From Sphaeroforma arctica JP610 (taxonomy: Eukaryota; Opisthokonta; Ichthyosporea; Ichthyophonida): a stretch of 29,779 nucleotides of DNA. The notes under the pieces are model-generated. The model ran no database searches and was not told where the DNA came from. It saw nothing but the letters and a program-made list of their open reading frames with translations. The stretch is taken from assembly GCF_001186125.1 (NCBI RefSeq), contig NW_014039797.1:6655-36433 (forward strand), read 5' to 3'. This document shows, piece by piece, positions 19,860 to 29,540 of the stretch. How positions within the stretch are numbered: the first letter of the stretch is position 1; every line of letters begins with the position of its first letter. The position numbers and the translations under genes are program-made.

Positions 19860-20100
19860 ACACTCTATGATATTATACGCTAGTCCTACTTCTATGAGTC
19901 CGCAAGTGTAACCTGTTTGCGTTGTCGTCGCCTACCATCTATATAGGCACGAAAATTGGTAAATATGTGTTTGTGATAGTGGTGTATGCGAAGAAATGAG
20001 AAAAGTCATAGGCGACTGTGAAGTGAGACCGCTATGTTCTACGTTGCGGCGTGGCCAAATAGTGCGCTTTAATTGTTCTTACTACACACACATCCTTGAA
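19860..20100. other. Spacer, nothing recognised
   Basis: This is mixed sequence after the hypothetical frame, with no motif or repeat seen. Confidence 0.35.
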
Positions 20101-20101
20101 C

Positions 20102-20395
20102 TTACTTATATTTGGCATTGATAGCATCGCGATCCTTGTTATAGCATGTTACGAACGTTATTTCAGTGTCACTGATTGCGAATTTCGAAGATTTATAAGC
20201 ATGTGTTTCTTCATATGTTCCCGAGAAGTGCATTTGATCATCATCTCCTTCAAAATACCCTTTTCTTAACATTTTTAATGCATCTATTAACTGCTTGTCG
20301 CCCGATTGTCTCAATGTATGGCTGCTTCAGAACGAAGTACTCATTGAGCTGCTACCAAAATAATCGTCCCATATTATCAACACTATAGTAGGAAA
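20102..20395 (-). pseudogene. Pif1-like (SF1) helicase fragment
   Basis: The minus-strand frame 20314-20102 reads RQSGDKQLIDALKMLRKGYF and later EITFVTCYNKDRDAINAKY. This is the pattern of the C-terminal half of Pif1-type helicases: 'RQ.gD..l...L..lR.G' (motif IV region) and then 't.l.ttN..vd.iN' (around motif V). Just upstream in another frame is GRLFW and QLNEYFVL, comparable to the 'lW..f....L' that precedes the RQ motif. No Walker A or B is visible, so this is a fragment. Pif1-like helicases occur as host enzymes and in Helitrons and large DNA viruses. I cannot tell which. No Rep nuclease is seen. Confidence 0.4.
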
Positions 20396-20998
20396 GTTTC
20401 TCATTTTATATATTTAATTCAATGTATGCTAATTATTGTTTCGACCTAAAACTTAATGTTAAATTTTGTGTATAGCTGTCGTACACATGTATTGAGCCCT
20501 GTGAGACAACTATAGATGATCTGGGTGGTACTTAGAAATAGGTCACAAATAACCCGGACCGGAGATGTCCTTAAATTAACGAGATCAAAGCTAGCTCGAA
20601 ACCAGAAACCTATGTATAGACCTCTAGTTTCACATACTAGGCATTTTTTAATGAGATGAAAGCCAGTGAACATATCTACCAACTAGCTGATCACAAAATT
20701 TTGAAGAGACCGTAGATGATAGCTAAGTTTTAGAAGGTTGCAGGTATGTATGTACGTTGTATTAACAACCAACGCGGTCTCTGAGATTTGTAAGGCAATA
20801 GTATTCGCTCAAGCGCATACTCCTACTCATGAGAAACAATGCAGTATTAGCGTTTTACAACGAAATAATAAGATTCACCTAGTCTGAATTTCTTGTCATA
20901 TGTTTAGTTCTACTTTTAGAATGTGTGTGTGTACTCTCAAAAGTATACTAAACTTGACTGTAATTATCAGATACTAGCGATAAGGGTTATAGTACACT
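20396..20998. other. Spacer, nothing recognised
   Basis: A 78-codon minus frame (20682-20446) has no recognisable motif. The rest is AT-rich without repeats. Confidence 0.35.
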
Positions 20999-22690
20999 AT
21001 GCACAGCCAAAAAAATACCTCTACGGGACTGTCTGAGGTACCTAAAAAGAAAACCAAATACAAGGAAACATGTATGTGTGGTGTACACGATTGTACACAA
21101 GTAGGTGATAGAGTGATAGAGATACCGAATTGCCTTGAAGCAGATGCACGCGCAAGATGTTGGCTATTTTAATTGCAACCAGAGTTGGACGAAGACGGTG
21201 TAGTGCGTCTGCTACCCAAGGTGGAGGTAAGGGAAACAAAAACCATGCGTCTGTCAACGCAAAACACTTTCGTCGTGGAGATCTTTATTTTAAGGGCGAT
21301 TACACGATCTCAGCTGCATACGAAGCAAGGCCTTACCGCGAACATCAATGGGATCGCTATTATCAACTCGATAGCGTGACTCGTGTAGCGCCGAGCAATA
21401 CAGGGGGCATTGTCAAGTGTATATGTACTCTGGGTGATGATGAATACGGAGAGAATATTCGTTTTGAGAATGGGCATAAGCTGCCTTTAAACAAGAAGAG
21501 GTCATACCCTTTTGTTAAACGGCTTGTGTTCGATCCGAAGAAAGTTATTGAGCACAACAAACAAATAGATCAGGCAGATGGATATACGGGATTAATGGTT
21601 CACCGTAGGCACTTTAAGTTCAATCATTTGGCAACTAGGCAATCCCATACTATACTATTACTAGACGCAATACCTTACTTTCGAATCAATGATTATATTC
21701 AGACCCCATCTGTGCGTCGCTGTCCTTCCGAACGTCGTGAAACTGCCGGTTTTGTGTCACGGTTACACTATAGTTTAAGTACAAACAATGGACGGCCTGG
21801 ACATGGGGATAAACGAAAGATCACTCCTCTCGAAGCAGCAAAAATATTCACACCGATCTTCTATGAGCAACGGGATCGCATGCGTGAAGATATGGCTGAA
21901 GAACAAAAGGTTCCAGAAGTTGCAGCAATTGGTGATCATAGTGGGGTATGTAGTGCAAATTTCTTTAAGCGGATGGAGAACCCTGTATTCTGTAGGAAGC
22001 ACACAGGAGAACCGAACTCAACTGTACTACGGCTACAATTCGAATATCTCAATTTTAATCGTAGGCTTGCAAACCTGACGCTCTGGAGTCATAACGTGCC
22101 TTGACGTGTAGAAGCGGTAATGAACTCCGGAGAAACAGAGACTGATGATGAGGAAAGGGATAATTGTGAATCACGCGAACGTCCGCAAAGATTCTCTGTC
22201 TAGGAGTAATTTGTTCTTTTTATGGACATTTGCACTGTTTGTAGAGACAATATGGCCATTGCAGGTGCTCACTTTGATGTGTCAGAGAATACTGCCCACC
22301 GCTATTACGCTACATACTGTATCGCGCTCTCTTTGATATTCCAAGCCGCCAGACTTTCTCAACCCCTGAACAAGCGGCACTATGCACGCCAGTACGTACG
22401 AGAGAGGCACCAGACTTACAATAAGATGTCGCCTTGTACATAGGCGACTGTACTGAACGAAGGATAGAGTCACCTTTACTCGGCTGTATTTGGTGAGTAT
22501 AAAAACTGCACTACCATAAAGCATAATGTGATAGCTTCTGGTAACACATACGTTTGCGACATCACAAAAGAATATTGTAGAGCTTCGACAGACAACGTAA
22601 TTCGCAACAATGAACAATACGGGGGGAAGATCCGTGAGATGTCCAATGCTTTAACATCTACATCGAAGCAAATTTATATATGATATTTGT
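20999..22690 (+). pseudogene. DNA transposase with THAP-like N-terminus and DDE_Tnp_4-like core, broken
   Basis: An ORF from ATG 20999 to 21172 contains KETCMCGVHDC, and the overlapping frame 21157-22104 has NAKHFRRGDLYF. Together they resemble a C2CH/THAP finger (C..C...C..HF) in which the third Cys is replaced by Asn. Near 21990-22060, CRKHTGEPNSTVLRLQFEYL resembles the 'yTG....f..l' motif of DDE_Tnp_4 transposases. Next, in a new frame, NMAIAGAHFDVSENTAHRYY (22249-22308) fits HTH_Tnp_4 ('LA..FgvS.sTv.r'), GDCTERRIESP (about 22443-22476) fits the first catalytic Asp region ('iDcTE..i..P'), and FGEYKNCTTIKHNVIASGNT with STDN (about 22587) fits 'YK..NT.K' and the second Asp. The third acidic residue is not found. 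At least two frame changes occur and the C-terminus is missing. It is likely an ISL2EU/Harbinger-like cut-and-paste transposase. Confidence 0.55.
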
Positions 22691-22758
22691 ATGATAAGGG
22701 TTTGACATATAGATCTCTTCAACTCAAATCTAAGCAAATTTTGCACGAAAAGTCAGTA

Positions 22759-22891
22759 AATGTACATTGGATAGGTAGAATTGTCACAAAAATGTACATT
22801 TCTACATATTTGATCAATATTTCAGTACGTTTTTATCGGTAAATTGAGTGAATGTACATTTAGTGAGTTTTCCACATTTTTAATGTACATT
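22759..22891 (+). repeat. Four copies of palindrome AATGTACATT
   Basis: The perfect 10-base palindrome lies at 22759-22768, 22791-22800, 22851-22860 and 22882-22891. Start-to-start distances are 32, 60 and 31 bases, giving two pairs about three helical turns apart. Palindromic, regularly spaced sites suggest binding by a dimeric protein. The position just after the transposase relic would suit subterminal transposase sites. Confidence 0.85.
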
Positions 22892-22900
22892 TAGACAAAG

Positions 22901-22954
22901 GTGAATGACTGAGCCAGCCAACCTAGTACTTAGTTGGTTGGTCCATTTATTCAC
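22901..22954 (+). repeat. 54-base imperfect hairpin
   Basis: GTGAATGACTGAGCCAGCCA and its imperfect reverse complement ending TTGGTCCATTTATTCAC form a stem of about 25 pairs with a small loop around GTACT. It follows the palindrome cluster by 10 bases. It could be a foldback end of a transposon. Confidence 0.7.
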
Positions 22955-23029
22955 CTATTCTACTACATTTTTTACATAACCGTACAACACTTTTACACCA
23001 GAGGTGAAAGCTTTAGAGACTTTTTCAAA

Positions 23030-23416
23030 ATGAATATGCCAAACACTGTAATTACAACGCTGTCAAGTGTAATGAAGGGTTTTACTTTTGCGCAGAGCGG
23101 GCTATGGATAATTCCAAATGTAAACACGGAGTTCATGACTTTTTATGTCCCGATTGTGTGTCAATTGAAACTCTTTTGCCCGAAGGTTGAGACCTCCGTA
23201 AGAGAGACACTCAAGCGCAAGTTACATATACTACTATCCGATGCAGAATCTGTGCAATTAGAGACTGGTACTGTTTTTGGACCTCTTCCTACTAACATAC
23301 CTGCACTACGCAATAAATCCGACGATATCGAGTTCATCGATTTCCTAAATGAGAATACACCGCTGCAACTTCCGAATGGTACCACTAAATTGGGCGTTAT
23401 CGTGAAATATTCTTAG
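23030..23416 (+). CDS. Hypothetical protein, 128 residues
   Basis: The frame is open from upstream (22934), but the first ATG is at 23030 (MNMPNTVITTLSSVMKGF). The sequence is soluble-looking, with CPKVETSVRETLKRKLHILL, a possible helix, and LRNKSDDIEFIDFLNENTPL. No family is recognised. It lies 100 bases before the GKRG-containing frame on the same strand and could be the N-terminal part of the same gene. Confidence 0.35.
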   Translation: MNMPNTVITTLSSVMKGFTFAQSGLWIIPNVNTEFMTFYVPIVCQLKLFCPKVETSVRETLKRKLHILLSDAESVQLETGTVFGPLPTNIPALRNKSDDIEFIDFLNENTPLQLPNGTTKLGVIVKYS

Positions 23417-23520
23417 CTTGAATCTATCCTGCCGGGTTTAGGGATTATAGATCAATAAAAATTTAAATTCCAGAATTATACTTTCACGGGGGCTGGCAGA
23501 AAGATGAGAAATAACTATTG

Positions 23521-24092
23521 ATGCTCATCGATCATAAACAGAAGATACTCTCACAATGGTACTTAGAAGACATGATCAAGTATTACGGAAAGCGTGGTCA
23601 AAGTCTTCTTGATTCCGCCATGATTTACAGGGACAAGGAAGGAGGTCGAATACATGAAAGGTATTTATATATAGTCATGTATGCCCATAACCAGAATGCA
23701 GATGGTGTTCAAATGACTTCACAACAATCACTAATGCTACATGTGAGAATAGCTACCCATCTAAGAAAAAGTTGTTCTGCTCAGCAATATCGCACCAGCA
23801 TTCTCTGTCGTAGACAATTTTTTGAATGCATCCAAGATTAATCGTAAGCTGAAAGACATCGGTGCCAATCTATGGCTATTTACGGAAGCACGGCGAGTGA
23901 GATATGTGTTAAATGCGCATTTTACAAGGTGAATTCGATGAAAAATATTACACGGGCCGCTGGATATCTTCAAAGCTTTGCGATGCTGAGACGATGTAAC
24001 GGAGAAAGGCACAAATGTATCAAAAATAGTCCAGTGGCGTTCGCAAAAGTATCTAAAGATAATCAAGATGACGATACTGCTAAAGTGGTATA
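23521..24092 (+). pseudogene. Broken gene with GKRG motif, unnamed transposon-associated family
   Basis: The first frame (23521-23841, 106 codons) has IKYYGKRGQSLLDSAMIYR and MYAHNQNADGVQMTSQQSLM. I associate the layout 'fGKRGisWH....y........Q....v' with large uncharacterised proteins common in invertebrate genomes. Another frame over 23766-23935 carries KINRKLKDIGANLWLFTEAR and LNAHFT, which would suit the later 'l...g.....f.EAq.Gk..cD.hf' part. The frames differ, so the gene is broken or contains unseen introns. No catalytic role is known to me, and the match is from memory without a search. Confidence 0.3.
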
Positions 24093-24109
24093 AGTTCAAC
24101 GTTGTCTTT

Positions 24110-24490
24110 TACTTATTACTTTGTTATGTTATCATCTCTATTGCAGTATTCAATTTATGTATACTTCGACACAATCACATGATGCAGTAGCGAAATTAAT
24201 TATGTACTGCAAAATTTGATTTGGAATATAAGAAGCCTAACATTACTTTAATCGAGAGTGTTCCCGGAACAAGTAAATCGCAAACATACAGTGATATCAC
24301 AGGTTCGTGGCAGGGGGATGTGATGTGTTTATATCAGTAGTCCAAGAATTTGTGTCGGGTACATCAGCTGTCCAAGATCTGCGTGCAGAACATAGTGCGC
24401 AAATAGCTGCGCTACAATCGTGCGTATAGAATTAGACACAACTATACGAGATAACCTAGTTCCTCGATATTGTGAGAAGAGATATTGTAA
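24110..24490. other. Spacer, nothing recognised
   Basis: AT-rich sequence without a convincing reading frame or repeat. Confidence 0.35.
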
Positions 24491-24495
24491 TATGA

Positions 24496-24753
24496 ATGAC
24501 AGTCTGCGTCTCATTGAGAAAGCTGCTCAGCAGTTTTGAGTGGTATATGCAAGATGTAAAAACAGTGAACAAAGTGTCTGCTGATGTGGCACTCATGCGT
24601 CTCTTAGCTGATGTTGGAAATGTTTCGGCCGCACGTCATGCAACGACACTTGAGAACGTCAAAAAGGAGTATACTAAACAAAAGACATTGATTGGTCCCA
24701 AGGCACGAGATAATCCTAACTGCAAACAATGTCATTCTTGTGAGAGAGGATAG
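24496..24753 (+). CDS. Hypothetical protein, 85 residues
   Basis: It starts ATG and reads MTVCVSLRKLLSSFEWYMQD, then a helical-looking stretch (SADVALMRLLADVGNVSAAR), and ends with CKQCHSCERG, a CxxCxxC cluster. No family is recognised. It may be a fragment of the neighbouring transposon-like genes. Coding status is uncertain. Confidence 0.3.
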   Translation: MTVCVSLRKLLSSFEWYMQDVKTVNKVSADVALMRLLADVGNVSAARHATTLENVKKEYTKQKTLIGPKARDNPNCKQCHSCERG

Positions 24754-25095
24754 AGCGCCATCCCTGATATCTAAGGCGACTCGAGAACATGCAGAGAGCG
24801 AGAAGTGTTTGTCTTGTGCAGAAGACTTTGTCCTCATTTGATATCATGTCAAAAAGTGTCAATCATTTGCAGATGATCCAACCAAACTCATCGAGTCATC
24901 TGGTTAAATAAACCAAATGAGTCTGCGATAGGAGTGGAGCCTCAAATCCAATGCCCATGAGTAAAGAACCTCAAAAGCCAGAATCTGGGCCTCAAGGAGC
25001 GGATCTAGAGTCACTATTCTGAATGCCATTACGTAGAGGACCTCCAGTGCTAGATACCGAGTTCCACAAAGCGAATTTATAATTAGAGCCATGAG

Positions 25096-25323
25096 TTGTG
25101 CAATCTGATAGATTCTGTAAACAGTGAGCCACCTAGAAAGAAACAGAGGGAATCACACAAACATAAGCAATGTACAGTAGAAACTTGTGATGCTACACGA
25201 GGGTTCAAAAATATTGCAAGTCACAAGAAAGCGTCTACACAGTTCACACAAAATCCCACCCAGTACATCGAGCGTGGTCTAATCGTGATAAGCTTCTCAT
25301 GTTGTTGGCAGACATTGAGATGA
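25096..25323 (+). other. Open frame with C2H2-like finger pattern, no ATG
   Basis: The 75-codon open stretch lacks an ATG at its start. It contains a basic patch (EPPRKKQRESHKHK) and then CTVETCDATRGFKNIASHKK, similar to a C2H2 finger but with only one clear His in place. It is probably a fragment of a zinc-finger or transposon protein. Confidence 0.3.
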
Positions 25324-25367
25324 ACACACAAAAGCATACACAATATATGTACTATTATATAGCTACT

Positions 25368-25649
25368 CTAAAATAGAGTTTTTTTAGCCGATCCGCTGGT
25401 ATCGTCAGCGTTTGCAATTAAGTCGCTTACTAGTTGCTTTGTACTTATTGACTCTTCGTTGATACCGGTTTCGCCGACCGCTTGCCTTAATTCCGTAGCT
25501 TCATGAATATGAGCTTTCTGGTACTGTTTCCTGTCGCCAACCTTGCTTGAGATCATTGTCTGACCTTTCTTCAACACACTATATCCATCCGCACGATGAC
25601 TGAAACAGTAATTGTTGTGATTGCTCAAACCCCGAACGTTTATATACAT
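25368..25649 (-). CDS. Hypothetical protein, 93 residues, minus strand
   Basis: The frame opens with ATG at 25649 (MYINVRGLSNHNNYCFSHRA), continues with a polar helical part (KQYQKAHIHEATELRQAVGE) and ends SDLIANADDTSGSAKKTLF. There is no signal peptide. No family is recognised. It is the only minus-strand frame of this size in the block and has no visible partner. Confidence 0.3.
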   Translation of the reverse strand: MYINVRGLSNHNNYCFSHRADGYSVLKKGQTMISSKVGDRKQYQKAHIHEATELRQAVGETGINEESISTKQLVSDLIANADDTSGSAKKTLF

Positions 25650-25768
25650 CCAGAGTTTTAGGTATTGTTCGCTGGGCTAGCAGTGACGATCACTCGTCAC
25701 ATGCATGACATCAAAAAAGCAAACATCACAGAAGACCGCAAATGGCATTAAAAAGTGCATTCAAAGTT

Positions 25769-25877
25769 GACAACGAAATGGACTACAACACTCGCTAAAT
25801 AAGCTAAGTACTGTTGTCTCATGACAATGAAATGGACATACAACACTCGCACAATCAAGCTAAGTACTTTTGCCTCA
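25769..25877 (+). repeat. Two-unit tandem duplication, about 54 bases
   Basis: GACAACGAAATGGAC..CAACACTCGC..AAGCTAAGTACTGTTGTCTCAT (25769-25822) is followed directly by a diverged copy starting GACAATGAAATGGAC (25823-25877). Both end in TGTCTCAT or TGCCTCAT. Confidence 0.85.
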
Positions 25878-26206
25878 TTTAATGCTTTCCGGATGTCAAA
25901 CACAACAGGTATGTCGGCCATTGATAATGCCAGCTCGGATTTCAGTCTATCCGTCGCTCGCTCTCAATCTACCTTACAATACAGCTTCGAGTTACAAATC
26001 TTGCAGTTTCTGTGTTCATATTTCACACACAGTCCATCAAGCCAACAAGACGGTATTCTATATGACTTTTTTTAGCCGCACCAAGACAGGTTGAGCATCC
26101 CATGATTCCTCATCGGCAAGCTATGCTTGACGCAATTGGTACTTTCATTCGTCTTACCATTGCCTGCTGCAACCAACCCAGATATGGGTTTCGATTGATA
26201 TACATA

Positions 26207-26285
26207 CTGCACATATATATAAATATATAAATATGTGCTTACATGTATATGTATATATATATATATATGTGCTTACATGTATATG

Positions 26286-26337
<52 letters not shown>

Positions 26338-26412
26338 CATATATGTATATACACACACACACATATATATATACATGCATACATACACACATGCATACAT
26401 ACATATGTTTTA
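26207..26412 (+). repeat. Compound (TA)n/(CA)n/(CATA)n microsatellite
   Basis: Runs of TA, CA and CATA are preceded by two copies of ATGTGCTTACATGTATATG 34 bases apart (26233 and 26267). The open frames across it are simple-sequence artefacts. It reaches to within about 30 bases of the stop codon of the cysteine-rich gene and may be in its 3' untranslated region. Confidence 0.95.
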
Positions 26413-26442
26413 TATTCATAAATACTTCACAAACTTGTTGTC

Positions 26443-27564
26443 TCAATCGTCGACGCTGGGAGTTATCGCTTCTTCTTTACCCACCGAAGGATAACGTCCA
26501 ACACCCACGAATGCACTATCGTTCATTTCCACTATATCGCCATCCACTCGAGGGTTTCCAGCTGAATTTGTGGATATTTCGTCATCGTCATGGTAGTACA
26601 TCACACACTGCGCATCTCGCAACACGGTGCACTGCCTCGTTGAACACGTTATGACAGTGCCATCAAGATCAACCATACACTGGTTGCACCCATCAAACCA
26701 TCGTCTACAATTTTCTGGGATCGCTATTTCCGCGCCTTCCAAACACGCGGCGGCGTGATACTCTTCTCGAACGCACGTGATATTGGTTTGCTTCTCCATA
26801 CCTTGATCTTCCAAACATAGGAAAGTATTACATCCGTCCGAGTACTGGTTACAACCCTCGGGACACTTTTGAACGAAACAATCGCAAGTGCTACAACCTG
26901 TGTCGTCGACCATTAAAGACGTATCGCACGCTGGGCAGTCTAGTTCGGGGCAGTCCGGCTTGGGCTTACACGCGCACGCATTGCATCCATTATCCGTTTG
27001 CTGATATCCGTATAAGCAGGATATAGTACATAGATAGATGGGACAATTCACAAGGTCATTGTCGTCCGGCGTAATGTATAAAGGAGTCGAAGGTTCGTTG
27101 TCTGCGTAGTCATCGATACAGAATGGATCTGTTGTTTCATAAGGCGTACATTTCTTCAAAGTACATCCAGCGAAGTCCCCGCATATGCAAAAGTTGCAAC
27201 CGTCAAAGTACATTTCACAATCGTCGGGGCACACGCCTTCTACTGTCATCAGATCGCCTTTGCTCGTATCCACTGAATCCAGGTACAATTCGCACGCACA
27301 TGTCTCACAACCCTTCTCGTCGCGAAGATATACCGCACATATACGATCTTCTGGCTCGCATTTCGAGTGGGCGTACTCGCAAAGACATTCCGGTTGGCCT
27401 GTCTCTACACATTCCGTCGTGTCGCAGATGGGGTTGAATCCGTCGCGATCGCAGACACATGTATAACAGCCGTCCGAATAGACCTCGCAGTTCACAGGAC
27501 AGAACTGTTCCTGCATGGTGCAATTTAGTGCCGAAATTTGAGTCTGAAGCATGTACAAAGACAT
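26443..27564 (-). CDS. Cysteine-rich multi-domain protein with pacifastin-like and antistasin-like repeats
   Basis: This 373-codon frame has a strong repeat pattern. Pacifastin-like modules, C..C.x..DGC.xCxC...C..xC, occur at residues 22-52 (CEVYSDGCYTCVCDRDG) and 112-139 (YFDGCNFCICGDFAGCTLKKC). Two degenerate ones at 234-274 and 286-312 lack one Cys of the CxC pair. Antistasin-like modules, C..C..G(x)..GCxxCxC, lie at 60-91, 174-199 (CLYGYQQTDNGCNACAC) and 205-229. Such modules are serine-protease inhibitor folds of secreted animal proteins. The last 60 residues are acidic and Cys-free. The listed ATG has no signal peptide (MSLYMLQTQISALNC), so a first exon further right (above 27564) is likely, with AG acceptors available at the start region. 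Composition and length suggest a real host gene. I have no symbol for it. Confidence 0.75.
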   Translation of the reverse strand: MSLYMLQTQISALNCTMQEQFCPVNCEVYSDGCYTCVCDRDGFNPICDTTECVETGQPECLCEYAHSKCEPEDRICAVYLRDEKGCETCACELYLDSVDTSKGDLMTVEGVCPDDCEMYFDGCNFCICGDFAGCTLKKCTPYETTDPFCIDDYADNEPSTPLYITPDDNDLVNCPIYLCTISCLYGYQQTDNGCNACACKPKPDCPELDCPACDTSLMVDDTGCSTCDCFVQKCPEGCNQYSDGCNTFLCLEDQGMEKQTNITCVREEYHAAACLEGAEIAIPENCRRWFDGCNQCMVDLDGTVITCSTRQCTVLRDAQCVMYYHDDDEISTNSAGNPRVDGDIVEMNDSAFVGVGRYPSVGKEEAITPSVDD

Positions 27565-28490
27565 AGGAGAACCTGGTGATGTTATGCGGCAACGAGGTAC
27601 TCTCTTCAGACGAATGCTCTACGAAAAACAATTTGCTATCGATGTACGAAGATAAGCAGTAGTCACAAAGAAATAAAAAAGGTATCGTGATTAAGACACC
27701 AGCCTAAAGAACATGGTGTAACTCAGCGAATATTGGAGGTATGTGCATATAGTAAGACTTCAATATTGAATCATCAGGCACTTTGTTCAAGGCATGAGCT
27801 TAAGCGAAAGGTTTTGAGAGCAGACGCAAATACAGCGCTTCATGTTTTCTATTGAAGAACACAAATTAACTCGGACGAGCGCATGCTAAGAACTACATGG
27901 TTGGATCCAGGAGTTCAATCAATGTATACCAAGGCAAGACACGCTGTTCCATGCATATGAGTTTCAGACGAATACACTTATGGTTTCTATAAAGATATTT
28001 CAACATTCGCAATAACAGAGAAAGGTATCAAAAATGCACATATACGTAAAAAATATATGAATGCCTCAGATCAAGCAAATAAAACATCCAATGATCGATT
28101 CTCATCTTGAATAGAACGATGTAGATATGCAAACGTTTAGAACTCGAAATACGAACCCAACACAACGATATACGAGTGATTGCGTGTTTGGTAGACATAC
28201 AGAAAAATCTAGACATAGGAGTACATCATTGAAGCTATGGGTGTGTTGAGACGTTACGAGAAACATCACAAAAATTATTTCATGGATAAACACCGAATGC
28301 TATATAATATCAAACATTCACGCAAACAAAAACGATGCTCATTCATAAAAAAAAAACAAAAAACTAAGTGCATACAAATACGGAAATGCCCGACAGATAT
28401 AGATCATATTCGAGTGTACAATTTTTCTTCTTCTCTCGAATATATCCACAAATTAAACGAGTACAAACATGAACTTTGAAGACCTATAAG
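27565..28490. other. Noncoding region upstream of the cysteine-rich gene
   Basis: A candidate first exon with signal peptide would lie here, but none is clear: a hydrophobic stretch (GVLITIPFLFLCDYC, about 27705-27661, minus) has no in-frame ATG before a stop. A plus-strand 80-codon Lys-rich frame (28237-28479) looks random. Confidence 0.4.
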
Positions 28491-28497
28491 ACGAACA

Positions 28498-28590
28498 CAC
28501 TCTATATGATATATATAGATATTTATATAGATATACAGACATACAGACAGATAGACCGACCTACAGACCTACATATATATTGAGATCCGA
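28498..28590 (+). repeat. GATA/GACA-type simple repeat
   Basis: Interrupted ATAGATAT, ACAGACAT, AGATAGACC and CTACAGACCTACA motifs form a degenerate tetranucleotide tract. Confidence 0.8.
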
Positions 28591-28786
28591 AATCAATTGC
28601 TAGTTATCGTTAGAATTCTTTTAATTGAAGAATGATATGAAGTTGTTAAACAATTTAAGTTAGGATTAGGGCCCTAGTATATATTTGTGTACGTGATAAT
28701 GTAATGTTTTGGTTCACGATAATTTTGATAATATCACATAGCCAAATTCTACTCCAAAGTTCGATACTCCGGGCCCTGGGGCCGAT

Positions 28787-28985
28787 CACAATATATATAT
28801 AAACATATACATACATACACACGCACGCACGCACGCATCCACGCACACACACATACGCGAACGCATCCACACACGTACACGTACACGCACACACACACAC
28901 ACACATATATATATAGACATGTACAAACACATACAAGCAAACAAACACACACAACATACACGCACATATATCTATATATACATTA
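28787..28985 (+). repeat. (CA)n/(TA)n/(CGCA)n microsatellite
   Basis: It contains ATATATATAAACATATACAT, then ACGCACGCACGCACGC, then CACACACA and TATATATA. The reading frames here are artefacts of the repeats. Confidence 0.95.
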
Positions 28986-29039
28986 TATGTCTGTCTGTGC
29001 AGACACAGTCACTAACACAAACACTAACAAAAAACAGAC

Positions 29040-29248
29040 ACAGACACAAGAGACACAGAAATACAGAGACATATATATATATGTATATATATACATATAT
29101 ATATATATATGTAACACACAGACACACACATATATATACATCCATCCATACATTCATATGTACATACATGCATACGTGCATACATACACAGACACAGACA
29201 CGCACACATGTATACTGTTATATATATATATATTTATATCATATATAG
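29040..29248 (+). repeat. (CA)n/(TA)n/(CATA)n microsatellite
   Basis: CAGACACAGACACAAGAGAC leads into TATATATATATGTATATATA and CATACATGCATACG units. It is simple sequence with no coding meaning. Confidence 0.95.
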
Positions 29249-29540
29249 CTTGACTGTAATACGTTTAGACAAATATATATGTTTGCTTCTGAATATTAAA
29301 AATACTCTCTCTCTCTCTCTCACACATACATACATAACATTATACACATACAAACTTAATCGTAATACTTCTCGACAAATAGATACGTTTGTTTCTCAAT
29401 ACCAAATCCACAAACAAACACATATATACCTAACAGTATACACATACAACATAATCGTAATACTTCACGACAAGTATATACGTTTATTTCTCAATACCAA
29501 ATCCACAAATACACACACAAACACACACATATAAATTTGT
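29249..29540 (+). repeat. Tandem repeat of about 95 bases, three units
   Basis: The unit begins CTTAATCGTAATACTTCTCG, then GACAAATAGATACGTTTGTT, then TCTCAATACCAAATCCACAA. Starts are at 29249, 29355 and 29450, so the last period is 95 bases and the first about 106 because of an added CT run. The first unit is the most diverged. The unit embeds CA and TA simple sequence. Confidence 0.85.

Noticed and set aside
26154-26654. Tyr/Ile/His-rich frames across 26154-26654
   Set aside because: They are translations of (TA)n/(CA)n repeats and carry no protein signal.
27123-27466. Plus-strand frames opposite the cysteine-rich gene
   Set aside because: They are shadows; the regular cysteine pattern is on the minus strand.
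28237-28479. 80-codon Lys-rich plus-strand frame
   Set aside because: The composition reflects A-rich sequence, with no domain, promoter or neighbouring support.
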